Shown: positions 51,246 to 59,812, numbered from the stretch's first letter. The stretch: 64,000 bases of DNA from Variovorax beijingensis (GCF_003951285.1 NZ_RXFQ01000008.1:248001-312000); one strand, 5' to 3'. Notes: generated by a model from the letters alone, not told the origin. Translations and numbers: made by a program.

Positions 51246-51746
51246 ATGACTGCGCAGGCCCGAGACCAGATTGCCGACCGCATCGCCGCCGAGCTGGGCC
51301 ACAGCTTCGAGGGCGAGCTCGTTGCCGGCGGCAACTACATCCCCGTCGTGCGCGACGGCCGCACGCTCTACACCAGCGGCCAGGTGCCGCGCGTGGGCAC
51401 CACGGTGGTCGTCACCGGCCGCGTGGGCGACCAGGTGCCGCTCGGCAAGGCCCGCGAGGCTGCGCAGATCTGCACCTTGCGCTGCCTGGTGCTGCTGCGC
51501 CGCGAGCTTGGCTCGCTCGACGGCATCGAGAAGGTGCTGCGCGTTGGCGTCTTCGTGCAATGCACGGCCGATTTCACGCAGCAGAGCGAGGTGGCCGACG
51601 CTGCGTCCGAGTTGCTGCACCGCGTGTTCGGCGAGGCCGGCGTGCATGTGCGCACGGCCGTCGGCGTCCATGCGCTGCCGAAGAACGCAAGCGTGGAACT
51701 GGAGATGACGGTGGCGGCCAAGAGCGACGCAGGCCGCAGCAGCTAG
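51246..51746 (+). CDS. RidA/YjgF-family protein
   Basis: A 166-residue protein with the RidA fold pattern: YIPVVRDGRTLYTSGQVPRV, AREAAQICTLRCLVLLRREL, VLRVGVFVQCTADFTQQSEV, VRTAVGVHALPKNASVELEM. The Arg in VRTAVGV matches the imine-binding Arg region, and Pro-Asn-Ala-Val-Glu is replaced by PKNASVE. It is of the longer RidA subfamily type (about 150-160 residues), so deaminase activity on reactive imines is likely but unproven. Its TAG stop overlaps the convergent DUF72 stop at a CTAG. Confidence 0.85.
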   Translation: MTAQARDQIADRIAAELGHSFEGELVAGGNYIPVVRDGRTLYTSGQVPRVGTTVVVTGRVGDQVPLGKAREAAQICTLRCLVLLRRELGSLDGIEKVLRVGVFVQCTADFTQQSEVADAASELLHRVFGEAGVHVRTAVGVHALPKNASVELEMTVAAKSDAGRSS

Positions 51747-52822
51747 CGCTTCGGCAGGCCGGCGATGTCCCGCGCGAGCGAGGCAATCGTCAGCGGCGCG
51801 CAGCCTTCGGCGTTGTTGCTCACCGTGACGTACGCCAGCTGGCCCGCGCCGGTGGTGCCCGCGATCACCCGGGCCAGGGCCTCGCGGGTCTCGGGGTCGG
51901 GATCGACGATCCTGTCGAACGGACCATAGAGTTTTTCCGCGTCTTCATAGCCGAAGCGGCCGTGCCGGCGGTGCAGGTTCCAGCGGCACACCAGCGGCCC
52001 GGGCCAGAGTGCGCGCAGCATCGGCAACTGGTCCTCGATTGGCGGCATCTTGGCGTGCAGGCCCATGCAGAAGGTGGCGCCCACGCTGCGCAGCATGTCG
52101 GCGAAGGCGGGGCAGAGCAGCTGTGGGTCGCGCACCTCGACCGCAATCACGGCATCGGGCGCGGTCGGCTTCAGGCCGGGCAGTGCCTCGAGCATCTCGC
52201 CGATGCGGACGAGCAGCGCGGGTTGGTCGGCCAGCAGTTGCGCAGGGATCGGGCTCAGCTGAAATACCAGCGCGCCGATGCGGTGGCCCAACCCTTCCAG
52301 AGCCGGCTGCACGAACTCCTGGACCGCGATCTCGCTGTTCAGGAACACCGGATTGGCCTGCGTGCCGCGGCCGCTTTCGTCGCGCACGGTGGCGTCGGTC
52401 ACAAGGCTCGGCGCCTTCACCACGAAGCGGAAGTCGTCGGGCACCATGGCCGCATAGCGCGCGTACTGGCTGGCCGTGAGCGCGCGGTAGAAGTTGCGGT
52501 CCAGGCTCACGGTGCGAAAGAGCGGATGCCGGGCGAGGGCGGACAGGCCGCTCTTCGACAGCACCGTTTCGGCGTATTCGCCATCCCAGACGAGGTTGGC
52601 CCAGCCCGGGTAGCTCCATGAAGAGGTGCCGAGCCGCAGGCCGGGAGGGAGCGCCGCGGCCAGTTCGACCAGCGCCGGATCGGCAGGTGCCGGTGCCACG
52701 GTGGCGCCGCGCGGCTTCTTCTTCGCGGGCGGCTCGGCCTCGGCCTCCGGCGGCACGGTGGGGGGCGCCTCGGGCGGGCGCGGAAGATCGGGAAAAAGGG
52801 AGTCCTGCACTTCATCAGCCAT
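51743..52822 (-). CDS. DUF72/YecE-family protein
   Basis: A 359-residue protein. After a Pro/Ala/Glu-rich, probably disordered segment (residues 1-50), the DUF72 TIM-barrel-like domain begins (LRLGTSSWSYPGWANLVWDG, FRFVVKAPSLVTDATV, YVTVSNNAEGCAPLTIASLA). The start ATG 52822 is used because upstream codons overlap the divergent kinase promoter. Its biochemical function is unknown across the family. Confidence 0.88.
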   Translation of the reverse strand: MADEVQDSLFPDLPRPPEAPPTVPPEAEAEPPAKKKPRGATVAPAPADPALVELAAALPPGLRLGTSSWSYPGWANLVWDGEYAETVLSKSGLSALARHPLFRTVSLDRNFYRALTASQYARYAAMVPDDFRFVVKAPSLVTDATVRDESGRGTQANPVFLNSEIAVQEFVQPALEGLGHRIGALVFQLSPIPAQLLADQPALLVRIGEMLEALPGLKPTAPDAVIAVEVRDPQLLCPAFADMLRSVGATFCMGLHAKMPPIEDQLPMLRALWPGPLVCRWNLHRRHGRFGYEDAEKLYGPFDRIVDPDPETREALARVIAGTTGAGQLAYVTVSNNAEGCAPLTIASLARDIAGLPKR

Positions 52823-52883
52823 GTTGGGGCCGCATTCTCGGCCAACATCGGGCGGCCGCGCCGCGACGGGCACAATCCGCGCC

Positions 52884-54383
52884 ATGAAACAGTGGTTGCG
52901 CACGCAGGGTGGCTGGTGGCTGGCATGGCTGGCCCTCACGGCCGTGGGCGCGGTGTGGCTCGCGCGCGCCGAGCTCGCGCAGCTGCAGCAGGATTTCGAG
53001 ACCGACGCGCGCATCGCGCACCGGCTCATGAGCCAGCAGGTGGTGCAGTACGACGCGGTGCTGGCCACGCTCGCGCTGCTCGAACCCGGCGACGGCGCGG
53101 ACCGCCCGGAGCAGCGCCTGCCATCGGTCTACCCGTCGATCCTGCGCGTGCAGCGGCGCGAGCGCGACCAGGCCTGGCCCGACGAAAAGCAGGCCGGTGC
53201 GCTGGCCGCTGCGGAAGCGCGTTCGCGCAGCGAGCGCCGCGCCGAACTGGCGGGGCTGGACCTCGCGCAGGGCCGCTACCAGCTCGTGGTGGGCGCCACG
53301 CCGATCAGCTACGCCCTTGAAATCGACCTGGCCGGCTCGGTGCCGTGGCGCGACTGGCCGATGGACCCGAAGCAGAGCCCGGTGCGCGTGAGCCTGCAGC
53401 GCGGGGCGCAGCAGTTCGTGCTGCAGCCGGGACAGGCGGCGCAAGCGGACGCGGGTGGCTGGCGCTTCGGCCTCGCCAAGCCCTTGGCATCGCCGAGCCA
53501 GCCTTTCGAGCTCGTGGCCGAGCGCCGTGTGGGCTGGGCCGAGCTGCCATGGCGCAGCGTCGCCGGCTGGGCCGCGGCGGCGGCGCTGCTGCTGGCCGGC
53601 CTGTGGACCGCGCAGCGCCAGCGCATCGCGCGCCGCCGGGCCGAAGAGCTGCTGCGCCTTGGCCAGGTGGCAAGGCTCAATGCCCTGGGCGAGCTTTCGG
53701 CGGGGCTGGCGCACGAGCTGAACCAGCCGCTCACGGCCGTGCTGGCCAATGCGCAAGCCGCGCGCCGGCTGCTCGACGACGATCCGCCCGACCTGGCGAC
53801 GGCGCGCAATGCCATGGGCCAGGCCGTGGAGCAGGCGCGCCGCGCGGCCGGCGTGGTCGGCCGGCTGCGCCGCGTGATCGAACGCCCCGAAGCCGGCGGC
53901 GATGTGAAGCCGCTGGTGCTGCAGGAGGTGGTGCGCAGCGCCATGCACCTGCTGGCGCCCGAGTTCGCGCAGCGCGGCGTTGCGGCGCAGTTCGATGCCA
54001 CCGCGCAGGCGCCGGTGCGCGTGCAGGCCGAAGCGGTGGCGCTCGAGCAGATCGTGCACAACCTGCTGATGAACGCATTGCAGGCGCTCGACCTGGTGCC
54101 CGCGTCCGAACGCCGCCTTTCTGTTTCGGTCGGGCGCAATGGGCAGGAGGGCGTGCTGACCGTGACCGACAACGGACGCGGCATCGCACCCGAGGCCATG
54201 CCGCGCCTCTTCGAGCCTTTCTTCAGCACGCGCGAGGGCGGCCTGGGCCTCGGCCTGAGCCTCAGCGAAACGCTGGCGAGCGGCATGGGCGGCAGCCTCA
54301 CCGCGGCCAATGCGGCGCCGCGCGGCGCGCGCTTCACGCTGCTGCTGCCGCTGGTGGCAGCGTCCACGGAACGCACGGCATGA
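52884..54383 (+). CDS. Membrane sensor histidine kinase
   Basis: A 499-residue protein with a first membrane helix (about residues 9-28), a periplasmic sensor region of about 200 residues, and a second helix (about 228-248). The kinase core follows: H-box ELSAGLAHELNQPLTAVLAN with phospho-His near 276, N-box HNLLMNALQAL, G1 DNGRGIAPEAMPRLFEPFFS, G2 GGLGLGLSLSE. It phosphorylates the FixJ-type regulator whose start overlaps its stop (ATGA). The family resembles kinases beside PQQ-alcohol or aromatic oxidation genes. The signal is unknown. Confidence 0.92.
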   Translation: MKQWLRTQGGWWLAWLALTAVGAVWLARAELAQLQQDFETDARIAHRLMSQQVVQYDAVLATLALLEPGDGADRPEQRLPSVYPSILRVQRRERDQAWPDEKQAGALAAAEARSRSERRAELAGLDLAQGRYQLVVGATPISYALEIDLAGSVPWRDWPMDPKQSPVRVSLQRGAQQFVLQPGQAAQADAGGWRFGLAKPLASPSQPFELVAERRVGWAELPWRSVAGWAAAAALLLAGLWTAQRQRIARRRAEELLRLGQVARLNALGELSAGLAHELNQPLTAVLANAQAARRLLDDDPPDLATARNAMGQAVEQARRAAGVVGRLRRVIERPEAGGDVKPLVLQEVVRSAMHLLAPEFAQRGVAAQFDATAQAPVRVQAEAVALEQIVHNLLMNALQALDLVPASERRLSVSVGRNGQEGVLTVTDNGRGIAPEAMPRLFEPFFSTREGGLGLGLSLSETLASGMGGSLTAANAAPRGARFTLLLPLVAASTERTA

Positions 54384-55018
54384 ACACCGCGGCCACCCAC
54401 CAGCCGCAATCGCCGCTGATCCACCTCATCGACGACGACCAGGCGGTGCGCGACAGCCTGTCGCTGCTGATCGGCACGGTCGGCCTGCGGGTGCAGGGCT
54501 GGGCCGATCCGCAGGCCTTCATCGACGGCTTCGACCGCGCGGGCGTCGGCGCCATCGTGCTCGACGTGCGCATGCCCGGCATCAGCGGCCTCACGGTGCT
54601 CGACCGGCTCATGGCGCAGGGCGTCGACCAGCCGGTGATCATGCTCACGGGCCACGGCACGGTCGAGATGTGCCGCCGCGCCTTCAAGGCCGGCGCGGCC
54701 GAGTTCCTGGAGAAACCGGTGGACGACGAGCAGCTGCTTGAAGCCCTGCAGCAGGCGGTGCGCCAGCATGTGCGCTCGCGCGAACGCTCGCAGGCCGACA
54801 ACGCGGCGCGCGAGCGCGTGGCACAGCTGTCGGAGCGCGAGCGCGAGGTGCTTGCCTTCATCGTGCAGGGCCTCACCAACAAGGAGATCGCGCGCACGCT
54901 CGCGCTGTCGCCGCGCACGGTCGAGACGCACCGCGCCAACCTGTTCGCCAAGCTCGACTGCGATTCGCTCGCGCAGCTGATCCGGCGCTACGCGGTGCTG
55001 GTGGCCGGACAAGACTGA
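54380..55018 (+). CDS. FixJ/NarL-type response regulator with LuxR helix-turn-helix
   Basis: A 212-residue protein. The receiver domain has acidic pocket LIDDDQAVRDSL, phospho-Asp in IVLDVRMPGISGL (near residue 62), the switch Thr in MLTGHGTVEM, and Lys in FLEKPVDD. The LuxR-type DNA-binding domain includes LSEREREVLAFIVQGLTNKE and LSPRTVETHRANLFAKL. It is translationally coupled to the kinase. A 20-bp inverted repeat 18 bp after its stop may be its operator for the haem-binding protein gene downstream. Confidence 0.93.
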   Translation: MNTAATHQPQSPLIHLIDDDQAVRDSLSLLIGTVGLRVQGWADPQAFIDGFDRAGVGAIVLDVRMPGISGLTVLDRLMAQGVDQPVIMLTGHGTVEMCRRAFKAGAAEFLEKPVDDEQLLEALQQAVRQHVRSRERSQADNAARERVAQLSEREREVLAFIVQGLTNKEIARTLALSPRTVETHRANLFAKLDCDSLAQLIRRYAVLVAGQD

Positions 55019-55035
55019 GAGGCGCGCTCCGTGGC

Positions 55036-55055
55036 GCTCCGTAGAACTACGGAGC
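55036..55055. promoter_or_regulatory. 20-bp inverted repeat, candidate response-regulator operator
   Basis: GCTCCGTAGAACTACGGAGC is a perfect 9+2+9 inverted repeat. It lies 17 bp after the regulator gene and 108 bp before the GlcG/HbpS-like gene. FixJ/NarL regulators bind such dyads. No T-tract follows, and the stem has only two unpaired central bases, so a DNA-binding site is more likely than a terminator. Confidence 0.5.
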
Positions 55056-55163
55056 ACCGGGCGTAGCCGTACGAATGGCCTCGGCGGACGGTGTTTTCTA
55101 CAGTGGCGCAGCCGCCGGCAACCGCCGTGGCCATTACCCCGCATCCACTGGAGAAAACGAAAA

Positions 55164-55667
55164 ATGCGTTCCAACCTTCGCCTCGGCGCTCTCGCCATCC
55201 TGCTTGCCGCATCCGCCGTCCAGGCCCAGACGCCCGCACCCGCGGTGCGCACCGAGAAGAACATCTCGCTCGCGCTGGCCAACCAGATCGCGGCCGAGGC
55301 CGTGGCCGCCTGCGCCGCCAACGGCTACAACGTGGCCGCCACCGTGGTCGACCGCGCCGGCACCGTGCGCGCCGTGCAGCGCGCCGACAACGCCGGCCCG
55401 CACACGCTGGCGTCGAGCGAGCGCAAGGCATGGACCTCGGCATCGGCCAAGGGCGCGACGCAGGCCATGATGGAAGGCGCGCAGAAAAACCCCGGCGCCG
55501 CCAACCTGGTGTACCTGCCGGGCTTCCTGCTGCTGGGCGGCGGCGTGCCGGTGAAGTCGGGCAGCGAAGTGATCGGCGCCGTGGGCGTCGGCGGTGCGCC
55601 GGGCGGCCACCTGGACGACCAGTGCGCCAACGCCGCCATCGAGAAGGTCAAGGGCCAGCTGGGCTGA
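55164..55667 (+). CDS. Exported GlcG/HbpS-family haem-binding-like protein
   Basis: A 167-residue protein with a signal peptide (ASAVQA|Q near residue 22). The GlcG/HbpS (DUF336) domain reads ALANQIAAEAVAACAANGYN, VAATVVDRAGTVRAVQRADN, SSERKAWTSASAKGATQAMM, ending VIGAVGVGGAPGGHLDDQCA. HbpS proteins bind haem or small redox molecules and sometimes sense oxidative stress for a two-component system. It follows the kinase-regulator pair, matching that pairing. One-base stop-start overlap with the ankyrin gene. Confidence 0.87.
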   Translation: MRSNLRLGALAILLAASAVQAQTPAPAVRTEKNISLALANQIAAEAVAACAANGYNVAATVVDRAGTVRAVQRADNAGPHTLASSERKAWTSASAKGATQAMMEGAQKNPGAANLVYLPGFLLLGGGVPVKSGSEVIGAVGVGGAPGGHLDDQCANAAIEKVKGQLG

Positions 55668-56365
55668 TGATGAAGCACGGCATCTGGTCCGCGTTGCTGG
55701 CGGTCGCGCTTGGGCTGGGCGGGCCGGCCGATGTGTCGGCCCAGGTGCCGCCGCAGCCCGCCGAGCTGCTGGCCTACGAAGGGCTGCACCGGGCGGCCTG
55801 GCAGGGCGACCTGCCGAAGCTGAAGAGCCTGGCCGCGTCCGGCGCCAATCTCGACGCACGCGATGCGCGGGGCCGCACGCCTTTGCACGTTGCGACCCAT
55901 GCACGGCAGCGCGAGGCAGTGAAGCTGATTGCCAAGGCCGGCGCGAACCTCGACCTGCTCGATGACGACCGCTACGACGCCGTCACCATCGCCGCGGTGG
56001 CCGACGATGCCGCGACGCTCGCGCTGCTGCTGTCGCTCGGCGCGAAGGCCGGGCAGGTGACGAGCCGCTACGACGGCACCGCACTCATCGCCGCCGCGCA
56101 CCTGGGGCATGACGAAGTGGTGCGCCAGCTGATCGCGGCCGGCGCGCCGCTCGACCACGTCAACAACCTGCACTGGACCGCGGTGATCGAATCGATCGTG
56201 CTCGGCGACGGCGGCCCGCGCCACCAGCGCACGCTGGCCGCGCTGATCGATGCCGGCGCCAACCTTGCGCTGGCCGACCGGCAGGGCAACACGCCGCTGC
56301 AGCTGGCCCGGGCCCGCGGCTACACGGCCATGGTGAAGCTGCTGGAAGCGCCGCGCGCAAGATAG
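55667..56365 (+). CDS. Exported ankyrin-repeat protein
   Basis: A 232-residue protein with a signal peptide (ADVSAQV, about residue 25) and about five ankyrin repeats, e.g. LHRAAWQGDLPKLKSLAASG, DARGRTPLHVATHARQREAV, DRQGNTPLQLARARGYTAMV. Ankyrin repeats bind protein partners. In the periplasm of proteobacteria they often accompany redox or catalase-type enzymes. It shares a base with the preceding stop (TGATG), so it is probably co-expressed with the HbpS-like protein and may bind it. Confidence 0.85.
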   Translation: MMKHGIWSALLAVALGLGGPADVSAQVPPQPAELLAYEGLHRAAWQGDLPKLKSLAASGANLDARDARGRTPLHVATHARQREAVKLIAKAGANLDLLDDDRYDAVTIAAVADDAATLALLLSLGAKAGQVTSRYDGTALIAAAHLGHDEVVRQLIAAGAPLDHVNNLHWTAVIESIVLGDGGPRHQRTLAALIDAGANLALADRQGNTPLQLARARGYTAMVKLLEAPRAR

Positions 56366-56415
56366 GGTAAGGCGGCTCGGGGACAATCGGAGCCTCACCA
56401 CGAGGAAATTGCCCC

Positions 56416-57060
56416 ATGTACATGCCGCCGCAATTCAACGCCAAGGACCCGGCCATCGCGCTGGAGCTGATGCGTGCACATTCCTTTGCCAGCCTGATCT
56501 CGAACGACGATGAGGGCCTGCCCTACATCACCCACCTGCCGCTGGTGGCCGAGCAGCAGGAGGGCGGCCAGCTGGTGCTGCTGGGCCACTGCGCCAAGCC
56601 CAATCCGCACTGGCGCCATCTGCAGGCGCGGCCGCAGGCGGTGGCCACCTTTCTCGGTCCGCATGCGTACCTGTCGCCCTCGGTCTATCCGGACCTCGCG
56701 CGCGTGCCAACCTGGAACTACCTGGTGGTGCACTGCACCGTCCAGGCCCGGCTGATCGAGGAGCCCGCAGCCAAGGACGCGCTGCTCAAGAAGCTCATCG
56801 GCGACCACGAGCCCGGCTATGCGCAGCAATGGCGCGACCTGGGCGAGGAGTTCCAGCTCAAGATGCTGGCCGGCATCGTCGGGTTCGAGCTGCGCGTGAG
56901 CGCACTGCAATGCAAGGTCAAGCTGAACCAGCACCGGCGCGAATCGCACGCCGCCATGCATGCCGTCTACAGCGCCGGCACGCCCGACGAGAAGGCGCTG
57001 GCCGTGTGGATGGAACGCCTGGGCATGGCGGCTGAAGCACCCGTGGTGCAAGGAAGCTGA
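56416..57060 (+). CDS. PaiB-like FMN-binding protein
   Basis: A 214-residue protein of the FMN-binding PaiB family: MYMPPQFNAKDPAIALELMR, YITHLPLV, WRHLQARPQAVATFLGPHAY, LSPSVYPD, VPTWNYLVVHCTVQARLI, QCKVKLNQHRR. Length matches the family. PaiB was described in Bacillus as a negative regulator; most homologues are split-barrel flavoproteins of unknown substrate. The following small gene starts one base after its stop. Confidence 0.88.
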   Translation: MYMPPQFNAKDPAIALELMRAHSFASLISNDDEGLPYITHLPLVAEQQEGGQLVLLGHCAKPNPHWRHLQARPQAVATFLGPHAYLSPSVYPDLARVPTWNYLVVHCTVQARLIEEPAAKDALLKKLIGDHEPGYAQQWRDLGEEFQLKMLAGIVGFELRVSALQCKVKLNQHRRESHAAMHAVYSAGTPDEKALAVWMERLGMAAEAPVVQGS

Positions 57061-57061
57061 G

Positions 57062-57298
57062 ATGCGCATGTTCGGACTGGTCGGCCTGCTGCTGGCGCTC
57101 GTGATCGCCGGGGTGGTCGCGAAGAAGCAGATGGCCAGCGTGGCGGCCCCTGCGCTGCCGTCGGTGCCCGGCGCCGCCGCGCCTGCATCCGGCGAGGCGC
57201 CCGCCGATGAGCGCACGCAGGCCCGGCAGGTGCAGCAACAGGTCAAGGAAGCGCTCGACGCCGCGGCGCAGGCGCGCAAGATGCCGGATGACAACTGA
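57062..57298 (+). CDS. Small single-helix membrane protein
   Basis: A 78-residue protein with an N-terminal membrane helix (MFGLVGLLLALVIAGVVA), a Pro/Ala linker, and a short helical tail rich in Gln and Ala (RQVQQQVKEALDAAAQARK). No family function is known. It starts one base after the PaiB-like stop and overlaps the TadA start by 11 bp, so the three form an operon-like run. Confidence 0.6.
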   Translation: MRMFGLVGLLLALVIAGVVAKKQMASVAAPALPSVPGAAAPASGEAPADERTQARQVQQQVKEALDAAAQARKMPDDN

Positions 57299-58406
57299 GC
57301 CCGCTTCCAAGCCCACGGACGACGCGCACTGGATGGCGCTCGCGCTGGCCGAGGCGCGCCTGGCGGCCGAGGCGGGCGAGGTGCCGGTCGGCGCGGTGCT
57401 GGTCAGGAACGGGCAGCTCGTTGCCACCGGGCGCAACACGCCGGTCGCGCAGCACGACCCGAGCGCCCATGCCGAGATCAACGCATTGCGCGCCGGCGCC
57501 GCCGCGCTCGGCAATTACCGGCTCGACGGCTGCGAGCTGTTCGTCACGCTCGAGCCCTGCGCGATGTGCGCGGGCGCCATGCTGCACGCGCGGCTCGCGC
57601 GCGTGGTGTTCGGTGCGGCCGATCCCAAGACAGGCGCGGCCGGCTCGGTGCTCGACCTCTTTGCCGAACCGCGGCTCAACCACCGCACGCAGGTGCAGGG
57701 CGGCGTGCTGGCCGCGGACTGCAGCGCGCTGCTGCAAGGCTTCTTCCAGCAGCGCCGCGATGCGGCGCGCGAACAGGCGCAGCCCCTGCGCGACGATGCG
57801 CTGCGCACGCCGCCCGAGCGCTTCGACGCGCTCGCCGGCTACGCCTTCGAGCCGCGCCACATCCATGACCTGCCCAGCCTGCAAGGCTGGCGCATGCACT
57901 ACCTCGACGAAGGACCGCAGGACGGCTCGGCCGCCGCCTGCCTGTGCCTTCATGGTCCCGGCGAATGGGGCTACTTCTTTCGCCATCTCGTCGGCGCGCC
58001 CGGCCTGCGCACGCTGGTGCCCGACCTGATCGGCTTCGGCAAGAGCGACAAGCCCAAGCGCGAATCGGCGCACCGCATCGAATGGCACTGCCAGGTCCTG
58101 AACGAATGGCTCGACCGCCTGCAGCCGCCGCCGATGGTGCTGGTGCACAGCGCCGCGGCCACCGGCCTGGCCACGCGGCTGCAGGCCGGAAGAAACGGAA
58201 GAGGCAACCTGTTCGCAGCCATGCTGCTTGCGCCCGAAGGCGGCGAGCCGATAGGCGATGCATGGCGCGCGCCGTTCCCCGACCGCGGCTACCAGGCCGC
58301 GCTGCGCGCGCTCGGCCCCATCGCGTCCTCGTCCGGCCCGAGCCTGCAACAGGCTGCGCTGCTTGCCCAGGAGGTGCGCAACGCAATGGGATACTCGACG
58401 CCGTGA
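57288..58406 (+). CDS. tadA: tRNA adenosine(34) deaminase TadA fused to an alpha/beta-hydrolase-like domain
   Basis: A 372-residue protein. Residues 1-165 are a complete TadA: zinc ligand and catalytic Glu in SAHAEINALR (near 60), zinc Cys pair in EPCAMCAGAM (near 92), and FGAADPKTGAAGSV. TadA converts A34 to inosine in tRNA-Arg(ACG). Residues about 185-370 resemble haloalkane-dehalogenase-type hydrolases (MHYLDEG, LHGPGEWGYFFRHLV, LVPDLIGFGKSDKP). The nucleophile elbow reads VLVHSAAATG instead of a DWGG or GxSxG form. The C-terminal third with the catalytic His is missing, so the second domain is probably non-catalytic. Gene overlaps follow on both sides. Confidence 0.88.
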   Translation: MTTEPASKPTDDAHWMALALAEARLAAEAGEVPVGAVLVRNGQLVATGRNTPVAQHDPSAHAEINALRAGAAALGNYRLDGCELFVTLEPCAMCAGAMLHARLARVVFGAADPKTGAAGSVLDLFAEPRLNHRTQVQGGVLAADCSALLQGFFQQRRDAAREQAQPLRDDALRTPPERFDALAGYAFEPRHIHDLPSLQGWRMHYLDEGPQDGSAAACLCLHGPGEWGYFFRHLVGAPGLRTLVPDLIGFGKSDKPKRESAHRIEWHCQVLNEWLDRLQPPPMVLVHSAAATGLATRLQAGRNGRGNLFAAMLLAPEGGEPIGDAWRAPFPDRGYQAALRALGPIASSSGPSLQQAALLAQEVRNAMGYSTP

Positions 58407-59356
58407 GCAAACACATCTACATCTATTCCCCCTCCAGCGCGATTCGCGACAAGGCCGCCTTCCGGCGCGGCGTGGCAAGACTCAAGGCCCTGGGTTACGA
58501 AGTCGAGGTCGACGAAACAGCGCTGGCCGTGCACCAGCGCTTTGCAGGCGACGACGCGACGCGTCTCGCTGCCATCGGCCGCGCCGCCGCGAGCGGCGCC
58601 GATATTGCGCTGATCGCACGCGGCGGCTACGGGCTCACGCGCATCCTCGATGCCATTCCGTACAAGGCCGTGGCCAAGGCGATCGGGCGCGGCACCGAAT
58701 TCGTCGGCCTCAGCGACTTCACCGCGCTGCAGTGCGCGCTGCTCGCCAAGACCGGCGCCGTGACCTGGGCGGGCCCCGCGGTCGGCGAAGACTTCGGTGC
58801 CGAAGGCGGTGCGGACGACATCATGGAAGCCTGCTTCGACGACCTGGCGAGCGGACAGGGCGAAGGCACCGGCTGGCGCATGCCGGTGCGCGATGCCGGC
58901 CTGAAGGTAAGGCCCGTGCACGGCGCCACCTTGTGGGGCGGCAACCTGTGCGTGCTCGCGAGCCTGCTCGGAACGCCCTATTTCCCCGCGGTGGAGAAGG
59001 GCGTTCTTTTCATCGAGGACACCAACGAGCATCCCTACCGCATCGAACGCATGCTCGACCAGCTGCGCATGGCCGGCGTGCTGGCCAGGCAGCGCGCCAT
59101 CGTCTTCGGCCAGTTCACGGGCATGCGCAAGGTGCCGGGTTACGACCGCGGCTTCGGGTTCGATACGGTGGTCGACCGGCTGCGCGCCACGCTCAAGGTG
59201 CCCGTGCTCACGGGCCTGCCTTTCGGGCACGTGCCGACCAAGGTGCTGCTGCCCGTGGGCGCAAAGGTCGAACTGGCCGCCGAGGGGCGCGACGTCTTCA
59301 TGGTGTGGGGCCACCGGCATGGCGACCACGACCATGACCACGGCCATGCGCATTGA
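58403..59356 (+). CDS. LD-carboxypeptidase (S66 family) with His-rich tail
   Basis: A 317-residue protein starting at GTG 58403 in GTGA overlap with tadA. S66 signatures are ARGGYGLTRILDAIP, the nucleophile region FVGLSDFTALQCA, GGNLCVLASLLGTPYFP, FIEDTNEHPYRIERMLDQLR and TGLPFGHVPTKVLLPVGAKV. The enzyme trims the terminal D-Ala from tetrapeptides in murein recycling. The last 14 residues (HRHGDHDHDHGHAH) form a metal-binding-like tail not needed for catalysis. The gene carries no signal peptide, fitting a cytoplasmic recycling role. Confidence 0.88.
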   Translation: MSKHIYIYSPSSAIRDKAAFRRGVARLKALGYEVEVDETALAVHQRFAGDDATRLAAIGRAAASGADIALIARGGYGLTRILDAIPYKAVAKAIGRGTEFVGLSDFTALQCALLAKTGAVTWAGPAVGEDFGAEGGADDIMEACFDDLASGQGEGTGWRMPVRDAGLKVRPVHGATLWGGNLCVLASLLGTPYFPAVEKGVLFIEDTNEHPYRIERMLDQLRMAGVLARQRAIVFGQFTGMRKVPGYDRGFGFDTVVDRLRATLKVPVLTGLPFGHVPTKVLLPVGAKVELAAEGRDVFMVWGHRHGDHDHDHGHAH

Positions 59357-59378
59357 ACGCGAGGCGCCGCGGGATCCT

Positions 59379-59711
59379 TCAGTGGGTGAAGCGCTGATGG
59401 GCGCGCGGGCCCATCGAGCCGGGCAGGCCGCCCTTGAACATTCTGTTGATGGCTTTCATCTGGCGGCGGGCAGCGGCTTCGCCGTCGATGGCGCTCAGGG
59501 CAACCATCACGTCCTGCCGCAGGTACCAGAGCGCTTCCACGTCGGATGCAAAGCGCACGCGCTGCTCCACGCGCTGGACCGAGTGCCCGCTGTGCGCCTG
59601 CAGCACCGACAGCATGGCGGCCCGGATGCGTCCCAGCTGGTTCTCTCCCACCCGGGGAGCCCCGATACCGGGAATTCCGAGAAGGCGGAAAAAACGACGA
59701 AGAGGCTGCAT
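59379..59711 (-). CDS. Conserved-looking hypothetical protein
   Basis: A 110-residue protein with a basic N-terminus (MQPLRRFFRLLGIPGIG) and a mixed helical body (LWYLRQDVMVALSAIDGEAA, ARRQMKAINRMFKGGLPGSM). No known family was recognised. It is convergent with the LD-carboxypeptidase gene (22-bp gap). Codon use is ordinary for the window and the reverse-strand reading is weaker, which supports this frame. Confidence 0.55.
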   Translation of the reverse strand: MQPLRRFFRLLGIPGIGAPRVGENQLGRIRAAMLSVLQAHSGHSVQRVEQRVRFASDVEALWYLRQDVMVALSAIDGEAAARRQMKAINRMFKGGLPGSMGPRAHQRFTH

Positions 59712-59785
59712 GTGGACTAAAGGCGTATTGCCGGGAGCCAGAACGGTCGCTACCTTAAGCCTCGGACGCCCGATTCACAAGTTCT

Positions 59786-59812
59786 GAAACACTGTTTCTT
59801 GTTTGTAAACAA
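59786..59812. promoter_or_regulatory. Two back-to-back inverted repeats in an AT-rich promoter region
   Basis: GAAACA-C-TGTTTC (59786-59798) directly abuts TTGTTT-GT-AAACAA (59799-59812). They lie in the most AT-rich stretch of the window, between the hypothetical gene (ends 59711) and the cyclase gene (59888). A TAATAT at 59862-59867 could be a -10. These dyads are candidate operators. The regulator is unknown. Confidence 0.4.

Noticed and set aside
51743..53068. A longer DUF72 protein starting at 53068
   Set aside because: The extra 82 codons overlap the divergent kinase coding region and encode Cys/Ser-rich nonsense. ATG 52822 gives a normal N-terminus.
55036..55055. A transcription terminator after the response regulator
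   Set aside because: The dyad is perfect but has only two central bases and no T-tract, so it fits a protein-binding site better.
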